NCBI GenBank assembly: GCA_038750655.1
Contig: JBCDGZ010000073.1
Coordinates: 1 to 37,973, forward strand
Direction of reading: 5' to 3'
Origin: JBCDGZ01 sp038750655
Lineage (GTDB): Bacteria; Bacteroidota; Bacteroidia; Chitinophagales; Saprospiraceae
DNA: 37,973 nt
Shown here: positions 1 through 8,095 of the stretch, piece after piece
How the letters are laid out: each line of letters begins with the position of its first letter
Position numbering within the stretch: the first letter of the stretch is position 1
Notes under the pieces: model-generated
Database searches by the model: none
What the model was told of the DNA's origin: nothing
What the model saw: only the letters and a program-made list of their open reading frames with translations
Position numbers and translations under genes: made by a program

Positions 1-52
1 CAAGTTACGCAAATATGTTATAGTTTTTGAAAAAAATTTCAGCATTTTTTTA

Positions 53-172
53 TCAGCCTTTTCTGAATATAATCTCTGCGTAAAAAAATATGGACCAATC
101 ATTCAACGCCAACGCTGTCTCCCCTTTAGATTTTCCTGGTAATGGATAAGGTGGAGCACCTAATTGTCTCAT
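53..172 (-). CDS. Possible 39-residue small ORF, unassigned
   Basis: The stretch 1-298 lies upstream of the TetR gene and has no recognisable gene. Its only candidate is this short minus-strand frame, divergent from tetR. It opens with ATG and reads MRQLGAPPYPLPGK, ending in a TGA after about 39 residues. It has no signal peptide, membrane segment or known motif. It could be a genuine small protein, the decayed N-terminus of a longer gene, or chance. The DNA around it is AT-rich and otherwise looks like intergenic sequence. Confidence 0.15.
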   Translation of the reverse strand: MRQLGAPPYPLPGKSKGETALALNDWSIFFYAEIIFRKG

Positions 173-270
173 GGTTCAATTTTTTATCGATGGCACAAAT
201 ATAATTACATTTTTTTCATAAAAACAAGCAATTAATAAAATTTTAGTGTATTTTTGGCATAAATCAATAA

Positions 271-286
271 TTAAACTATAGTTCAA
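271..286. promoter_or_regulatory. Imperfect palindrome upstream of tetR, candidate operator
   Basis: The 16-bp sequence TTAAACTATAGTTCAA is a dyad with 7 of 8 base pairs matching. It lies 12 bp before the ATG of the TetR-family gene. TetR regulators commonly bind dyads of this size over their own promoter, so autoregulation of the operon is a reasonable inference. The half-site AGTTCAA also occurs in the palindromes at 7618 and 8126, there without the 2-bp centre. Confidence 0.4.
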
Positions 287-298
287 TAAATAATTAGA

Positions 299-943
299 AT
301 GAATCGCAGAAAAGGCAGGCCCTCCACAAAACAACAAATTGATCATTCCAAAGTCCTGGACATTGCCGTAAAGGCATTTGCCCAAAAAGGCTTTGAAGGG
401 ACTCAGATGAAGGCCATAGCAGATGAGGCGGGCTGTGCTAAATCTTTGATGAACTATCATTTCAAAAACAAGGATAACCTTTGGCAAAAATCCATTATCC
501 ACCTGTGTGAAAAACTGATCCTGAGATTCGAGGAACTGCGCAGTCATTTCAAAGACTTGGAGGGGCTGCCGGCCTTGAAAGCTTACACCCGACAGTTGAT
601 TTATTTCTCGGCAGAGTATCCCGAGTTCAATAAATTGATTTCTAATGAAATGGGCCTAAAGTCTGAGCGCTCAGATTGGATCATTGAAAATATTCTTCAA
701 CCCATTCACCTGGTATTTGAGCAAGAAGATCGGATGCGCATCAAAGGGGAATCCATACTTGAAAATTATCCTGTTGCTAATTTGGCCAGCATCATGATTG
801 GCGCAACCAACATTTTCTTCAGCCACGCCTATCAGATGGAAAGGATGTATGGGGTCAATCCTTTTGATAAAAAAGAAATTGAGCAACACGCCGATATTGT
901 CATCGATTTACTCTTCGCAAAATTCAATCACAAAATCAACTAA
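299..943 (+). CDS. TetR/AcrR family transcriptional regulator
   Basis: The 214-residue protein has the TetR layout. The N-terminal helix-turn-helix spans about residues 17-62, with the family pattern 'ILDIAVKAFAQKGFEGTQMKAIADEAG' style ending in 'LMNYHFKNKDNLW', where YHFKNK is the usual end of the recognition region. The remaining 150 residues are helical and variable, as expected for a ligand-binding and dimerisation domain. It is the first gene of a co-directional run reaching 7045, and the next gene starts 2 bp after its stop. It probably represses that operon and its own promoter, with the palindrome at 271-286 as candidate operator. The ligand is unknown; from the neighbours an aromatic compound is a guess. 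Confidence 0.93.
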   Translation: MNRRKGRPSTKQQIDHSKVLDIAVKAFAQKGFEGTQMKAIADEAGCAKSLMNYHFKNKDNLWQKSIIHLCEKLILRFEELRSHFKDLEGLPALKAYTRQLIYFSAEYPEFNKLISNEMGLKSERSDWIIENILQPIHLVFEQEDRMRIKGESILENYPVANLASIMIGATNIFFSHAYQMERMYGVNPFDKKEIEQHADIVIDLLFAKFNHKIN

Positions 944-945
944 AC

Positions 946-1407
946 ATGAAATTAGCCAAGCACTACCGAACGGTTCAAATACTACTCACGCTGGGATGCA
1001 TAGAGTTTTTTGGTCCGATGATCAAAGACAGTGGAGAATCGCATCTGATGAATGCGGAGTGGGTGGGACATGCCCGTATCCATCTGGCCTGGTTGCTGGG
1101 GTTTATGTTTTTCTCAGGATTAGCCAATTTGTATTTCATATGGTTCCGCCAACCCCGAACCAAGGAGAATCTGAACATCGTAGTCATCTGGCAAGCGATG
1201 CACCTGTTGGGCTTTTGGTTCGCAGTTGCCTTTGCCCCAATGTACGAGGGACAGCTGGTCGACCATCGCTACCACACCTACATCTTTGGCATTGAAGAAA
1301 ACACCTTTGTCTTTAGCATAATGAGTGTCGTTCTGGTGATTGCCATCTACTTTTTGAGAAAAATTAAAACGGCCTCGCTGAGCGCAGAAATGGCCACAAC
1401 TGCATAA
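946..1407 (+). CDS. Four-TM membrane protein of unknown function
   Basis: The 153-residue protein has four hydrophobic segments, at about residues 8-26, 42-66, 76-98 and 121-138. A short polar loop holds several histidines and acidic residues (VDHRYHTYIFG). There is no signal peptide beyond the first membrane segment and no family I can name with confidence. It starts 2 bp after the TetR stop and ends 4 bp before the monooxygenase, so it is surely co-transcribed. Small membrane proteins of this kind next to a TetR regulator often accompany transport or stress functions, but nothing in the sequence shows that here. Confidence 0.85.
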   Translation: MKLAKHYRTVQILLTLGCIEFFGPMIKDSGESHLMNAEWVGHARIHLAWLLGFMFFSGLANLYFIWFRQPRTKENLNIVVIWQAMHLLGFWFAVAFAPMYEGQLVDHRYHTYIFGIEENTFVFSIMSVVLVIAIYFLRKIKTASLSAEMATTA

Positions 1408-1411
1408 GCTT

Positions 1412-3220
1412 ATGGAATCAACTAAAGTCTTAATCATTGGCGCCGGCCCTTCGGGCATGATCAGCGCCTTGTGCCTGGCTAAACTGGGCATTGCCTGCAC
1501 CATCGTCGAACGCAATACCGGCATCAACGATCATCCCAAGGCCCATGAACTCAACACCCGCTCCATTGAAATCTTGAAGGAGCTGGGGATTACGGATGCA
1601 GAATTAGCAGCGGAGGCCTCCCCGCTTAGTGATGGAGCAAGAATTTTATTTTGTAATACCATCAACGAAGAATTCGGCCGAATAGACCTCAATCAGGAGG
1701 AAAACCGACGGGATAAATACAAGCGCCATCTACGATCCGATCGACCTTACCTGAACATTTCTCAGACGGCTCTAGAAAAAATCATTTTAAAAAAGGTCAA
1801 GGCCCATCCCCTAATAAAGGTATACTTCAATCATCAATGGCGATCATTAGAGGAAACGAGCAATGGCGTTGAGAGTATTATACTCAATAGAGCATCAGAA
1901 AGCCTCTTTAGACTCCGAAGCCAATTCGTCATTGCCGCCGATGGGGCGAATAGTCGCTGTCGCCGGTTCCTAGGCATTGAGATGGAAGGCCCCGACAATA
2001 TTCAAGACTTCGCCAGTGCTTACTTCGAAACGAACCTGAGGGATCATGTAATAACTCCCGCTAAGTTGTACTGGATTTTTAACCCCCTTGCCCCAGGGAT
2101 ATTCATCGCCCACCACATTGAAAAGCGATGGGTTTATATGCTACCGATCTACTTACCCCATCAGCAAAAAGAGCAATTCACCAAGTCTTTCTTCGAACAA
2201 AGAATCAAAGCCGCGCTGGGCAATTCTGACTTGGCCATTAAAGTAAAGTCGGTAAGCTTTTGGCGGATGTCCGCTCAACTGGCCAAGGCTTATCACCAAG
2301 GCAGAACATTTCTAGTAGGTGATGCAGCGCATCGTTTTCCTCCAACGGGAGGCTTGGGGATGAACACCGGAATCGCGGATGCGCACAACCTCTGTTGGAA
2401 GCTAGCGGCGGTCTTGCAAGGTACAGCAGCTACTCAACTGCTAACCACCTACGAACAAGAAAGGCGTCCCATAGCTGCGCAAAATACAGCGGAGAGTTTA
2501 CACAATTACCATAAAATCCTGGACGTCCCCAACACCTTGGGATTAGATACGGATGGCTTGGAGAGATTGGCCAAGCTCCAGGCTTCCGCTCCCCTAAAAT
2601 GGCTTCCCCCATTCATCAAACACCGCCTGATAAAAGGCATCAATACCTTAATGGCCCGACGACTAAAACGACGGGCCAAAGACCGGAATCTGAAACTAAA
2701 GATCCGCCAGACCATCGCCGAGCAGATTCCTCATTTTGACCGGATCGGACTGGACATCGGTTATATCTACGAAAAAGGAGCACTCCTTTCTGATGGTACC
2801 ACGCCGCGACTACCCGCTGATCAGGTCACGGAATACCTGCCTTCCACTCACCCCGGAGCAAGGTTTCCGCATCTGTCGCTTTCGCCAGATGGGGCTTACC
2901 AGTCGACGCATGATTTTCTATCGTACCATCAATTCACCTTACTGGTAAGAGAAGAAGGGCAGGCCTGGGTAGCAGCCTACGATCAATTTGCACGAGACAA
3001 TTCGGTAACGACAAAGCTTCTTCAATTGCACCAGCTGGACCTCTCCCCCAGCGTCTTTGAGCAATTGGTCAAGCTCTGTGAGCTTTCTCCCGCTGGTGCT
3101 TTACTCATTCGGCCGGACGGCCACGTCGCTTTTCGGGCCAAGGCATACCCTCCCAACAACTTTGCCCTACGCCCTTTATTTGATCGCCTCCTACAAAACA
3201 AAATCAATCAATACACATGA
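1412..3220 (+). CDS. FAD-dependent monooxygenase (PheA/TfdB-type aromatic hydroxylase family)
   Basis: This 602-residue flavoprotein belongs to the FAD-binding-3 (PF01494) hydroxylases, which use NAD(P)H and oxygen to hydroxylate aromatic substrates. The FAD dinucleotide motif GAGPSG is at residues 10-15 and is followed by the ribose-binding acidic residue E33. The mid-protein DG motif (AADGANSRCRR) is near residue 176. The second flavin motif, GDAAHRFPPTGGLGMNTG, begins at G303-D304. The tail after about residue 440 matches the thioredoxin-like C-terminal domain of the phenol-hydroxylase group. No signal peptide is present, so it is cytosolic. Its stop overlaps the start of the next gene by 4 bp (ATGA), indicating translational coupling to the FAH homologue. 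The substrate is unknown; polyketide-type hydroxylases share the same fold. Confidence 0.93.
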   Translation: MESTKVLIIGAGPSGMISALCLAKLGIACTIVERNTGINDHPKAHELNTRSIEILKELGITDAELAAEASPLSDGARILFCNTINEEFGRIDLNQEENRRDKYKRHLRSDRPYLNISQTALEKIILKKVKAHPLIKVYFNHQWRSLEETSNGVESIILNRASESLFRLRSQFVIAADGANSRCRRFLGIEMEGPDNIQDFASAYFETNLRDHVITPAKLYWIFNPLAPGIFIAHHIEKRWVYMLPIYLPHQQKEQFTKSFFEQRIKAALGNSDLAIKVKSVSFWRMSAQLAKAYHQGRTFLVGDAAHRFPPTGGLGMNTGIADAHNLCWKLAAVLQGTAATQLLTTYEQERRPIAAQNTAESLHNYHKILDVPNTLGLDTDGLERLAKLQASAPLKWLPPFIKHRLIKGINTLMARRLKRRAKDRNLKLKIRQTIAEQIPHFDRIGLDIGYIYEKGALLSDGTTPRLPADQVTEYLPSTHPGARFPHLSLSPDGAYQSTHDFLSYHQFTLLVREEGQAWVAAYDQFARDNSVTTKLLQLHQLDLSPSVFEQLVKLCELSPAGALLIRPDGHVAFRAKAYPPNNFALRPLFDRLLQNKINQYT

Positions 3221-4212
3221 AAAAAATCATCCAATATACCGGACTGGCCAGCCTACTCCTTTTCTTGGTGGCCGCTTTATGTTTCTTGTACCTCAACCGA
3301 GGCTTGCCCCACGAGATTACCCCGGCTCAATTTACCTGCCTCTCCCTTGAAGACGGAGATTTTGTATCCTTTGATACCTTACCCCGCCAAATCTACGGTA
3401 TTGGTCTCTCCTATGCCGGCCATATCAACGAAACGGCTTCCTCCTTCGACCCGGCGGCGGATCCGCCGGTCTTTAGAAAGGCCCTCGGGAGTATTGCCCA
3501 TGAACAATCGAAGGTCCCCATCCCCTCGCATACAGAGCTGGTGCAAGCGGTGGATCAGTTGGAGCCGGGACTGGCCCAGCGGATCAATGCCTCCAATAAG
3601 CCGCTTCCCGCGCTGATGGATTATGAAGTAGAGCTGGGTTTTGTGTTATTGGAAGATATTGACCTACAGAGCTTAAACCAGGCCGACTATGTTCCCAAGA
3701 TCGGTTTCTTTATCACCAATGATTTGTCTGCTCGGAGCCTTGCCGTGCTGGGGGAAGGCCAGCCCAATCGCCACGATTACTGGGGGGTATCGAAGAGCTT
3801 TCAGGGCTTTACGCCGGTGAGCCAGCAGGTATGGGTCCCTCGGGAATTTCAGGCCGATGCCATTCCTTGTATTAGCCTGCAAACGACGGTGAATGGAGCC
3901 ATCAGGCAAAAGCAAAAGACCAGTGATATGATTTATACGCCGCTGCAAATGTTACAGGCGGTTCAGCGAAAGTATCCGGCTACGCCTTTGAAGAAGGGCG
4001 ACTGGGTGTTGATGGGTACGCCCGGAGGGGTGGTCATGTCTACGCCCAGATGGATTGTCCGAGTGGCGGATATGATGCAGATGGATCGCTTTGAAAAATT
4101 GAAGCACAAGACCGGAGAAAGTGACATCGCGGAGTTTTTGCAGCAAGGGGATAAGGTCGTTTCGAGTGGGGAAGGCTTGGGAAAGGTTACGGTGGAAATT
4201 ATTTCCCAATAA
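3217..4212 (+). CDS. Membrane-anchored fumarylacetoacetate hydrolase (FAH) family protein
   Basis: Family members split carbon-carbon bonds in 1,3-dicarbonyl compounds, or decarboxylate or isomerise them, in aromatic-ring degradation. The 331-residue protein shows the family landmarks in order: GIGLSYAGHINE, PPVFRKA, the metal-binding DYEVE (D135, E137, E139), ITNDLSARS (D169), SKSFQGFTPV, VNGAIRQ, TSDMIY and GDWVLMGTPGGV. Unusually, it starts with two lysines and one hydrophobic helix (about residues 5-26), which would place the catalytic domain outside the cytoplasm; typical homologues are cytosolic. It overlaps the monooxygenase gene by 4 bp. Ring hydroxylation followed by bond hydrolysis is the plausible joint role, though the two proteins may lie on different sides of the membrane. 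Confidence 0.9.
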   Translation: MKKIIQYTGLASLLLFLVAALCFLYLNRGLPHEITPAQFTCLSLEDGDFVSFDTLPRQIYGIGLSYAGHINETASSFDPAADPPVFRKALGSIAHEQSKVPIPSHTELVQAVDQLEPGLAQRINASNKPLPALMDYEVELGFVLLEDIDLQSLNQADYVPKIGFFITNDLSARSLAVLGEGQPNRHDYWGVSKSFQGFTPVSQQVWVPREFQADAIPCISLQTTVNGAIRQKQKTSDMIYTPLQMLQAVQRKYPATPLKKGDWVLMGTPGGVVMSTPRWIVRVADMMQMDRFEKLKHKTGESDIAEFLQQGDKVVSSGEGLGKVTVEIISQ

Positions 4213-4228
4213 GTGAGTAATTAGCTCT

Positions 4229-5053
4229 ATGAAGAAGAAGTGGAAAATTATCGGTGCTGTTTTCTTTCTGCTCATTATTTGCGGAGTGGGATTTGTGATG
4301 ACGCCAGTAGATATTCGACCCGATTATTTAGCGGGCAAAATTAAGGAACAGGACCTCCGCAGAGGGCGCGTTTTACTGCAAGAAATGCAAGCGGCTTATG
4401 GTGGGAAGGACAGTTGGCTGGCCCATCAAACCGGAAGCTTCGCTCAAATCGCTGATTGGTATGATAACAAACTGGGGATAGCAGGCTGGGATGAATTGCC
4501 ACAAAAATTTCAAATGACCTCCCGTCTAGGAACGGACGACAGTGCATTCACGCTGCTCAATGGAATGAACGAGGGACAGACCTGGGGAGTTGAGGGTTGG
4601 AGGGCTTATCAAGTCAAAAATGGGGTAAAGGAATTTATGGACAATAAAAAATACCAGCACAAACTGATTTACAAAAACTACTGGTTTCAGTTTCCTTTTC
4701 GCATTGGGGAAGCTCCCATTATCGCCTACGCTGGCGAAAGTACCGTCAATGGTAAACCCTATGATTTGCTGTACGTGACCTGGGGAAGCGAGAAAGCCAA
4801 TCGACAGTATGACCAATATGTGCTGTACCTCGATAAAGTAAGCAAGAGGATAGAATGGCTGCATTTTACGCTTCGTGAAAAAGTTAAATTTATGCATATT
4901 ACCGCAAGGTTTGCTGACTTTAAAACGGTCAATGGTATTGTCGCTCCTTTTTCGCAGTACATCACTTTTGGAAGTCCGGAAAAGGGTGGCCCCAAAATGC
5001 ACGAAAATAAATACCAATGGATACAGTTTGGAGAGGTGAAGGTGATGAGATAG
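4229..5053 (+). CDS. Membrane-tethered LolA-like (DUF6503-type) protein
   Basis: The 274-residue protein has a lysine-rich start and one hydrophobic helix at about residues 6-25. A soluble domain of about 230 residues follows, rich in beta strands and in W, Y and F. The phrase 'QEMQAAYGGKDSWLA' and the run of alternating strands resemble Bacteroidota outer-membrane lipoprotein-sorting (LolA-fold) proteins of unknown function, which bind hydrophobic ligands in a half-barrel. I do not see a lipobox. It begins 16 bp after the FAH gene and ends 18 bp before the sulfatase, so it belongs to the same operon. It may hold or shuttle a hydrophobic substrate in the periplasm; this is inference from fold resemblance only. 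Confidence 0.75.
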   Translation: MKKKWKIIGAVFFLLIICGVGFVMTPVDIRPDYLAGKIKEQDLRRGRVLLQEMQAAYGGKDSWLAHQTGSFAQIADWYDNKLGIAGWDELPQKFQMTSRLGTDDSAFTLLNGMNEGQTWGVEGWRAYQVKNGVKEFMDNKKYQHKLIYKNYWFQFPFRIGEAPIIAYAGESTVNGKPYDLLYVTWGSEKANRQYDQYVLYLDKVSKRIEWLHFTLREKVKFMHITARFADFKTVNGIVAPFSQYITFGSPEKGGPKMHENKYQWIQFGEVKVMR

Positions 5054-5071
5054 TCTATTAAAGTACCATTA

Positions 5072-7045
5072 ATGAAAACCCAGACAAAACTTCTTTTCTT
5101 TTTATTGATCTGCGCGATCTGTGGATATGGTCAGGATCAGCGCCCCAATATTTTATTGATTGTTGCTGACGATTTGGGGTACTCGGATATTGGGGCGTAC
5201 GGTGGTGAGATTGCTACTCCTTTTCTGGATACCATCGCGGAGCAAAGTATCCTCTTTAATAATTTTCATACGCTTCCTACCTGCGCCCCTACGCTATCAG
5301 TGCTACTGACGGGAGCAGATAACCATCTGGTCGGTATAGGTGCACAGGAAGGTGGATTTACGAAAAAGCAAAAAGGACAACCGGGCTATGAAGGTTATCT
5401 GAATGAACGAACGGTGACGCTACCGGAAGTGCTACAAACGGCAGGCTATCGAACTTACATGTCTGGCAAGTGGCACCTGGGGCACCACGCCGAACAGGCC
5501 CCCTGCAAGAGAGGCTTTCAAGAAACCTTTGCACTGATGCCCGGCGGAGCCAGTCATTATGCCGACCAAAAGCCCTTGCATCCCGCTGAGCCCGTAGTCT
5601 ATCGCCGCAACGGCCAAGTGCTCAAAACCCTACCCCCGGATTTTTATTCTACAAAAAATTATACCGACAGTTTATTGCTGTGGATGGAAAGGGATAAACA
5701 ATCGGAGCAGCCTTTTTTCGCCTACCTCGCCTACACCGCTCCGCACGATCCTTTGCACGCACCGGAAGCCTACATCAAAAAATACGATGGCTTCTACGAA
5801 GAAGGTTACGAAGTTTTGCGAAAAAAACGGTTTGCACAATTACAAAAAAGAGGATTGATCTCCCCTTCGCAATCACTACCCAACTGGCCCAAGTTTATTC
5901 CTCGCTGGGCAGATTTATCCGAAACTAAAAAAAGAACGACCATCAGAGATATGCAGACGCTGGCGGCGATGGTGGATTATATGGATGAGCAGATCGGTCG
6001 GGTATACCATTGGTTGACCGCTAACAATCAGCTGGACAACACCCTGATTATTTTTATCAGCGACAATGGCTCTCCTGGCTTGGATTCCAGAAAAATATAT
6101 CCTACCTACAGTAAAACCTTCGCCAGCCAATTTAATAATGAACTGACCAACCGAGGTCTACCCAATTCTTTTACCAATTTATACGCAGGCTGGTCGGTGG
6201 CCAGTATTGCTCAGTACAGAGATTTTAAAACCTACGCCACGGAAGGAGGCATCCGTAACCCCATGCTAATCAAAGCCCCCAGAGCCTTCAATACCCAAAA
6301 GAACATCTGTACAACGATGACGCATGTGAGTGATTTAATGCCCACCATTTTGGAAGTAGCGGGGGCTGAACATCCAAGCAGGTCAAATACCCATCTAATC
6401 AATATGCGGGGTAAATCTCTAGCCCCCATCCTGGCCAATCCAACCCTAGACGTTCACCAATCAGAAGGCATCGGCATAGAGCTACACGGAACTCGAGCGT
6501 ACATTAAAGACGGCTGGAAAATCCTCCAAGTTCCCATCCCCGGAGGCAGTGGCGATTGGGACTTGTACAACTTGAATCAAGACCCGGCAGAGCAGAACAA
6601 CTTGATTTTCACCCACCGCAGCAAATTTAAAGAGCTGCACACCGCCTACCAGCAATACGAAGAAGAAGTTGGTGTCATCTACGATTTACCACTGGTACTA
6701 GGTACTATAGACACCGCCTTCCATCTCCTCTTTTACTGCTTAATCGGTCTACTACTCCTATCGATTTTCAATAATTGGAATACCGTAAAGGCGAGTCAAA
6801 AAAGTCCTGCCAAACCACTATTGGCTATGCTCCTCGGTATCGAAATCCTCGGTATCATCGGCCTCTTTACCATCTTCAATCCCTACGCCGCCTATGTCCT
6901 TTTAGCCACCCAAGTCCTTCGCCTACTGTTGTTGATTAGTCGCCAAGCAAGATGGACAACTTACGGGCTGGGCCTTGCTTCGTGTTTTTTGCTGTGCTCT
7001 TTTTTGTTGTTTAAATCGGGTTGGTTGGTGGTGTTTCTGTTGTGA
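5072..7045 (+). CDS. Sulfatase family protein (S1) with C-terminal membrane domain and altered CxPxR motif
   Basis: The protein is a 657-residue arylsulfatase homologue with a signal peptide (residues 1-20). Metal ligands sit in VADDLGYSD (D33, D34) and FISDNGSPG (D331, N332). The substrate/sulfate residues lie in SGKWHLGHH (K133, H135) and TAPHDP (H225). The formylglycine site reads C71-A-P-T-L75, then SVLLTG. Active type I sulfatases have C/S-x-P-x-R, and here the codon is CTA (Leu) in place of arginine. From about residue 548 to the end there are four hydrophobic helices, an unusual membrane tail that would anchor the enzyme. It is the last gene of the operon and is followed by a strong hairpin at 7057-7082. 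No formylglycine-generating or anSME enzyme is in the window. It may be a catalytically altered or inactive homologue. Confidence 0.9.
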   Translation: MKTQTKLLFFLLICAICGYGQDQRPNILLIVADDLGYSDIGAYGGEIATPFLDTIAEQSILFNNFHTLPTCAPTLSVLLTGADNHLVGIGAQEGGFTKKQKGQPGYEGYLNERTVTLPEVLQTAGYRTYMSGKWHLGHHAEQAPCKRGFQETFALMPGGASHYADQKPLHPAEPVVYRRNGQVLKTLPPDFYSTKNYTDSLLLWMERDKQSEQPFFAYLAYTAPHDPLHAPEAYIKKYDGFYEEGYEVLRKKRFAQLQKRGLISPSQSLPNWPKFIPRWADLSETKKRTTIRDMQTLAAMVDYMDEQIGRVYHWLTANNQLDNTLIIFISDNGSPGLDSRKIYPTYSKTFASQFNNELTNRGLPNSFTNLYAGWSVASIAQYRDFKTYATEGGIRNPMLIKAPRAFNTQKNICTTMTHVSDLMPTILEVAGAEHPSRSNTHLINMRGKSLAPILANPTLDVHQSEGIGIELHGTRAYIKDGWKILQVPIPGGSGDWDLYNLNQDPAEQNNLIFTHRSKFKELHTAYQQYEEEVGVIYDLPLVLGTIDTAFHLLFYCLIGLLLLSIFNNWNTVKASQKSPAKPLLAMLLGIEILGIIGLFTIFNPYAAYVLLATQVLRLLLLISRQARWTTYGLGLASCFLLCSFLLFKSGWLVVFLL

Positions 7046-7056
7046 TGGGTTCAATC

Positions 7057-7082
7057 GCCGTGTCCCTGGCAGGAGACACGGC
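7057..7082. terminator. Hairpin between convergent genes, probable terminator
   Basis: GCCGTGTC (7057-7064) pairs perfectly with GACACGGC (7075-7082). The stem extends as CCT/AGG around a three-base loop with one bulged A. It lies 11 bp after the sulfatase stop and 21 bp beyond the stop of the opposing DUF2147 gene, so it can serve both. A strong U-run is missing. A closely related hairpin with similar flanks occurs at 8162-8188. Confidence 0.6.
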
Positions 7083-7103
7083 TCAGACTAAATAGCGAGT
7101 GTT

Positions 7104-7514
7104 TTACAAGCGATACCAAGTTTGCGTTCGGGAAAATCCCGTCCAATGCTTGCCCTTCACTTTCAGATTACCATCTTCCATCCACAACTCACAGTTGTAT
7201 TCCTTCCCGGTTTCAGGGTCTAGAATTTTACCGTTTTCCCAGGCATTCTGATTGGACTTCATCTTTTCGATAATGACCAAACCAACAACCGGCTGATTCT
7301 TTTTCTTTCCTGAACAGAGGTTGCACAATGCATTAGGATCTTTATCTAGTAATTGGGTAATTTTACCAAATAATAGCCCTCCTTGTTCGTAAATCTCGAC
7401 ATGAGAACGGACCTCCCCAGACTCCTCATCAACGGTTTTCCAAGTGCCGACTGGCGATTGAGCAAAAGCGGTGAAAGACAGTATAACTAGGATAAAAAGC
7501 ATAAAAGATTTCAT
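7104..7514 (-). CDS. DUF2147 family secreted protein
   Basis: The 136-residue protein has a signal peptide (about residues 1-18, ending TAFAQ). One DUF2147 (PF09917) domain follows: the opening SPVGTWKTVDEESGE, the middle element FGKITQL, the CNLCSG cysteine pair, the GLVIIEKM strand, and the closing 'GKILDPETGKEYNC', 'VKGKHWTGFSRTQTWYR'. The fold is a small lipocalin-like beta barrel, and the biochemical role is unknown. The gene has its own promoter (7588-7631), which shares its architecture with the promoter of the next upstream gene, so the two are probably co-induced. Confidence 0.92.
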   Translation of the reverse strand: MKSFMLFILVILSFTAFAQSPVGTWKTVDEESGEVRSHVEIYEQGGLLFGKITQLLDKDPNALCNLCSGKKKNQPVVGLVIIEKMKSNQNAWENGKILDPETGKEYNCELWMEDGNLKVKGKHWTGFSRTQTWYRL

Positions 7515-7587
7515 GATCTATTTTTAATTTTTTAAAAGATTTATGAGCAGCTCATACCTTTATTGGGGCAATCGCTGATTCTGTTGG

Positions 7588-7631
7588 CAAAGTTATCTGG
7601 GGGATTTTTCGAAAACCTTGAACTAGTTCAA
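7588..7631 (-). promoter_or_regulatory. Promoter with Crp/Fnr-like dyad for the DUF2147 gene
   Basis: On the minus strand the 14-bp perfect dyad TTGAACTAGTTCAA (7631-7618) is followed after exactly 22 bp by TAACTTTG (7595-7588), a perfect Bacteroidota -7 element. No TTTG -33 box is present, so an activator is probably needed. With a start site expected near 7582, the dyad centre falls close to -42, the class II activator position. TTGAA-N4-TTCAA has the half-site spacing of Fnr-type sites. The dyad also contains the TAG stop of the preceding gene. Confidence 0.65.
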
Positions 7632-8051
7632 TATTTTAGTTCCTTCCCAAAATGAAGACCAGGCGGTACCTCTTGGCACATAAATTTTGTAATGTAGTGA
7701 CTCTTTCAGAGGCGTATTATTGATCATGATGACTTTGCGCAAGAAAGGATTTTTGATCGTCATGACCAAATCCTCATTGGTCTCTGAAGTTATAGCGTAG
7801 CGCTTACTGGTAATCAATCGATCGAGGGTCTCTTGATGTTGCAAATTGGTTTGTATTTCGATTACAATCCTGATAAAGTCATTGTCCCATTCGCTAACAA
7901 CAGTAGTTCCATCTAAATCCAATTTCACCTCACTGCCAGCTTCATAGCGCAGCGTCGTCACCAGCGTTCTGCCGATGGATCGTTGGGCATTCAGTACAAC
8001 TGAAAACAGGATAAAGGGTAGGCATAACAGAAAGGTTTTAATGGTTGTCAT
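7623..8051 (-). CDS. Secreted protein of unknown function, adhesin/DUF4097-like
   Basis: The 142-residue protein starts MTTIKTFLLCLPFILF and has a signal peptide ending near VVLNAQ. A longer frame begins at 8120, but that start lies upstream of the predicted -7 element (8096-8103), which supports the ATG at 8051. The mature part is beta-rich (VKLDLDGTTVVSEWDND, YAITSETNEDLVMTIKNPF, LHYKIYVPRGT), resembling the repeating strands of Bacteroidota 'putative auto-transporter adhesin' (DUF4097-type) domains but shorter. The C-terminus is abrupt and carries no sorting domain. It is flanked on both sides by the same 14-bp dyad, and it is probably co-regulated with the DUF2147 gene. Confidence 0.8.
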   Translation of the reverse strand: MTTIKTFLLCLPFILFSVVLNAQRSIGRTLVTTLRYEAGSEVKLDLDGTTVVSEWDNDFIRIVIEIQTNLQHQETLDRLITSKRYAITSETNEDLVMTIKNPFLRKVIMINNTPLKESLHYKIYVPRGTAWSSFWEGTKILN

Positions 8052-8095
8052 CACTTGGTTGTTTAGAATTTGGTTTTGATTATTTTGAACAGCAG

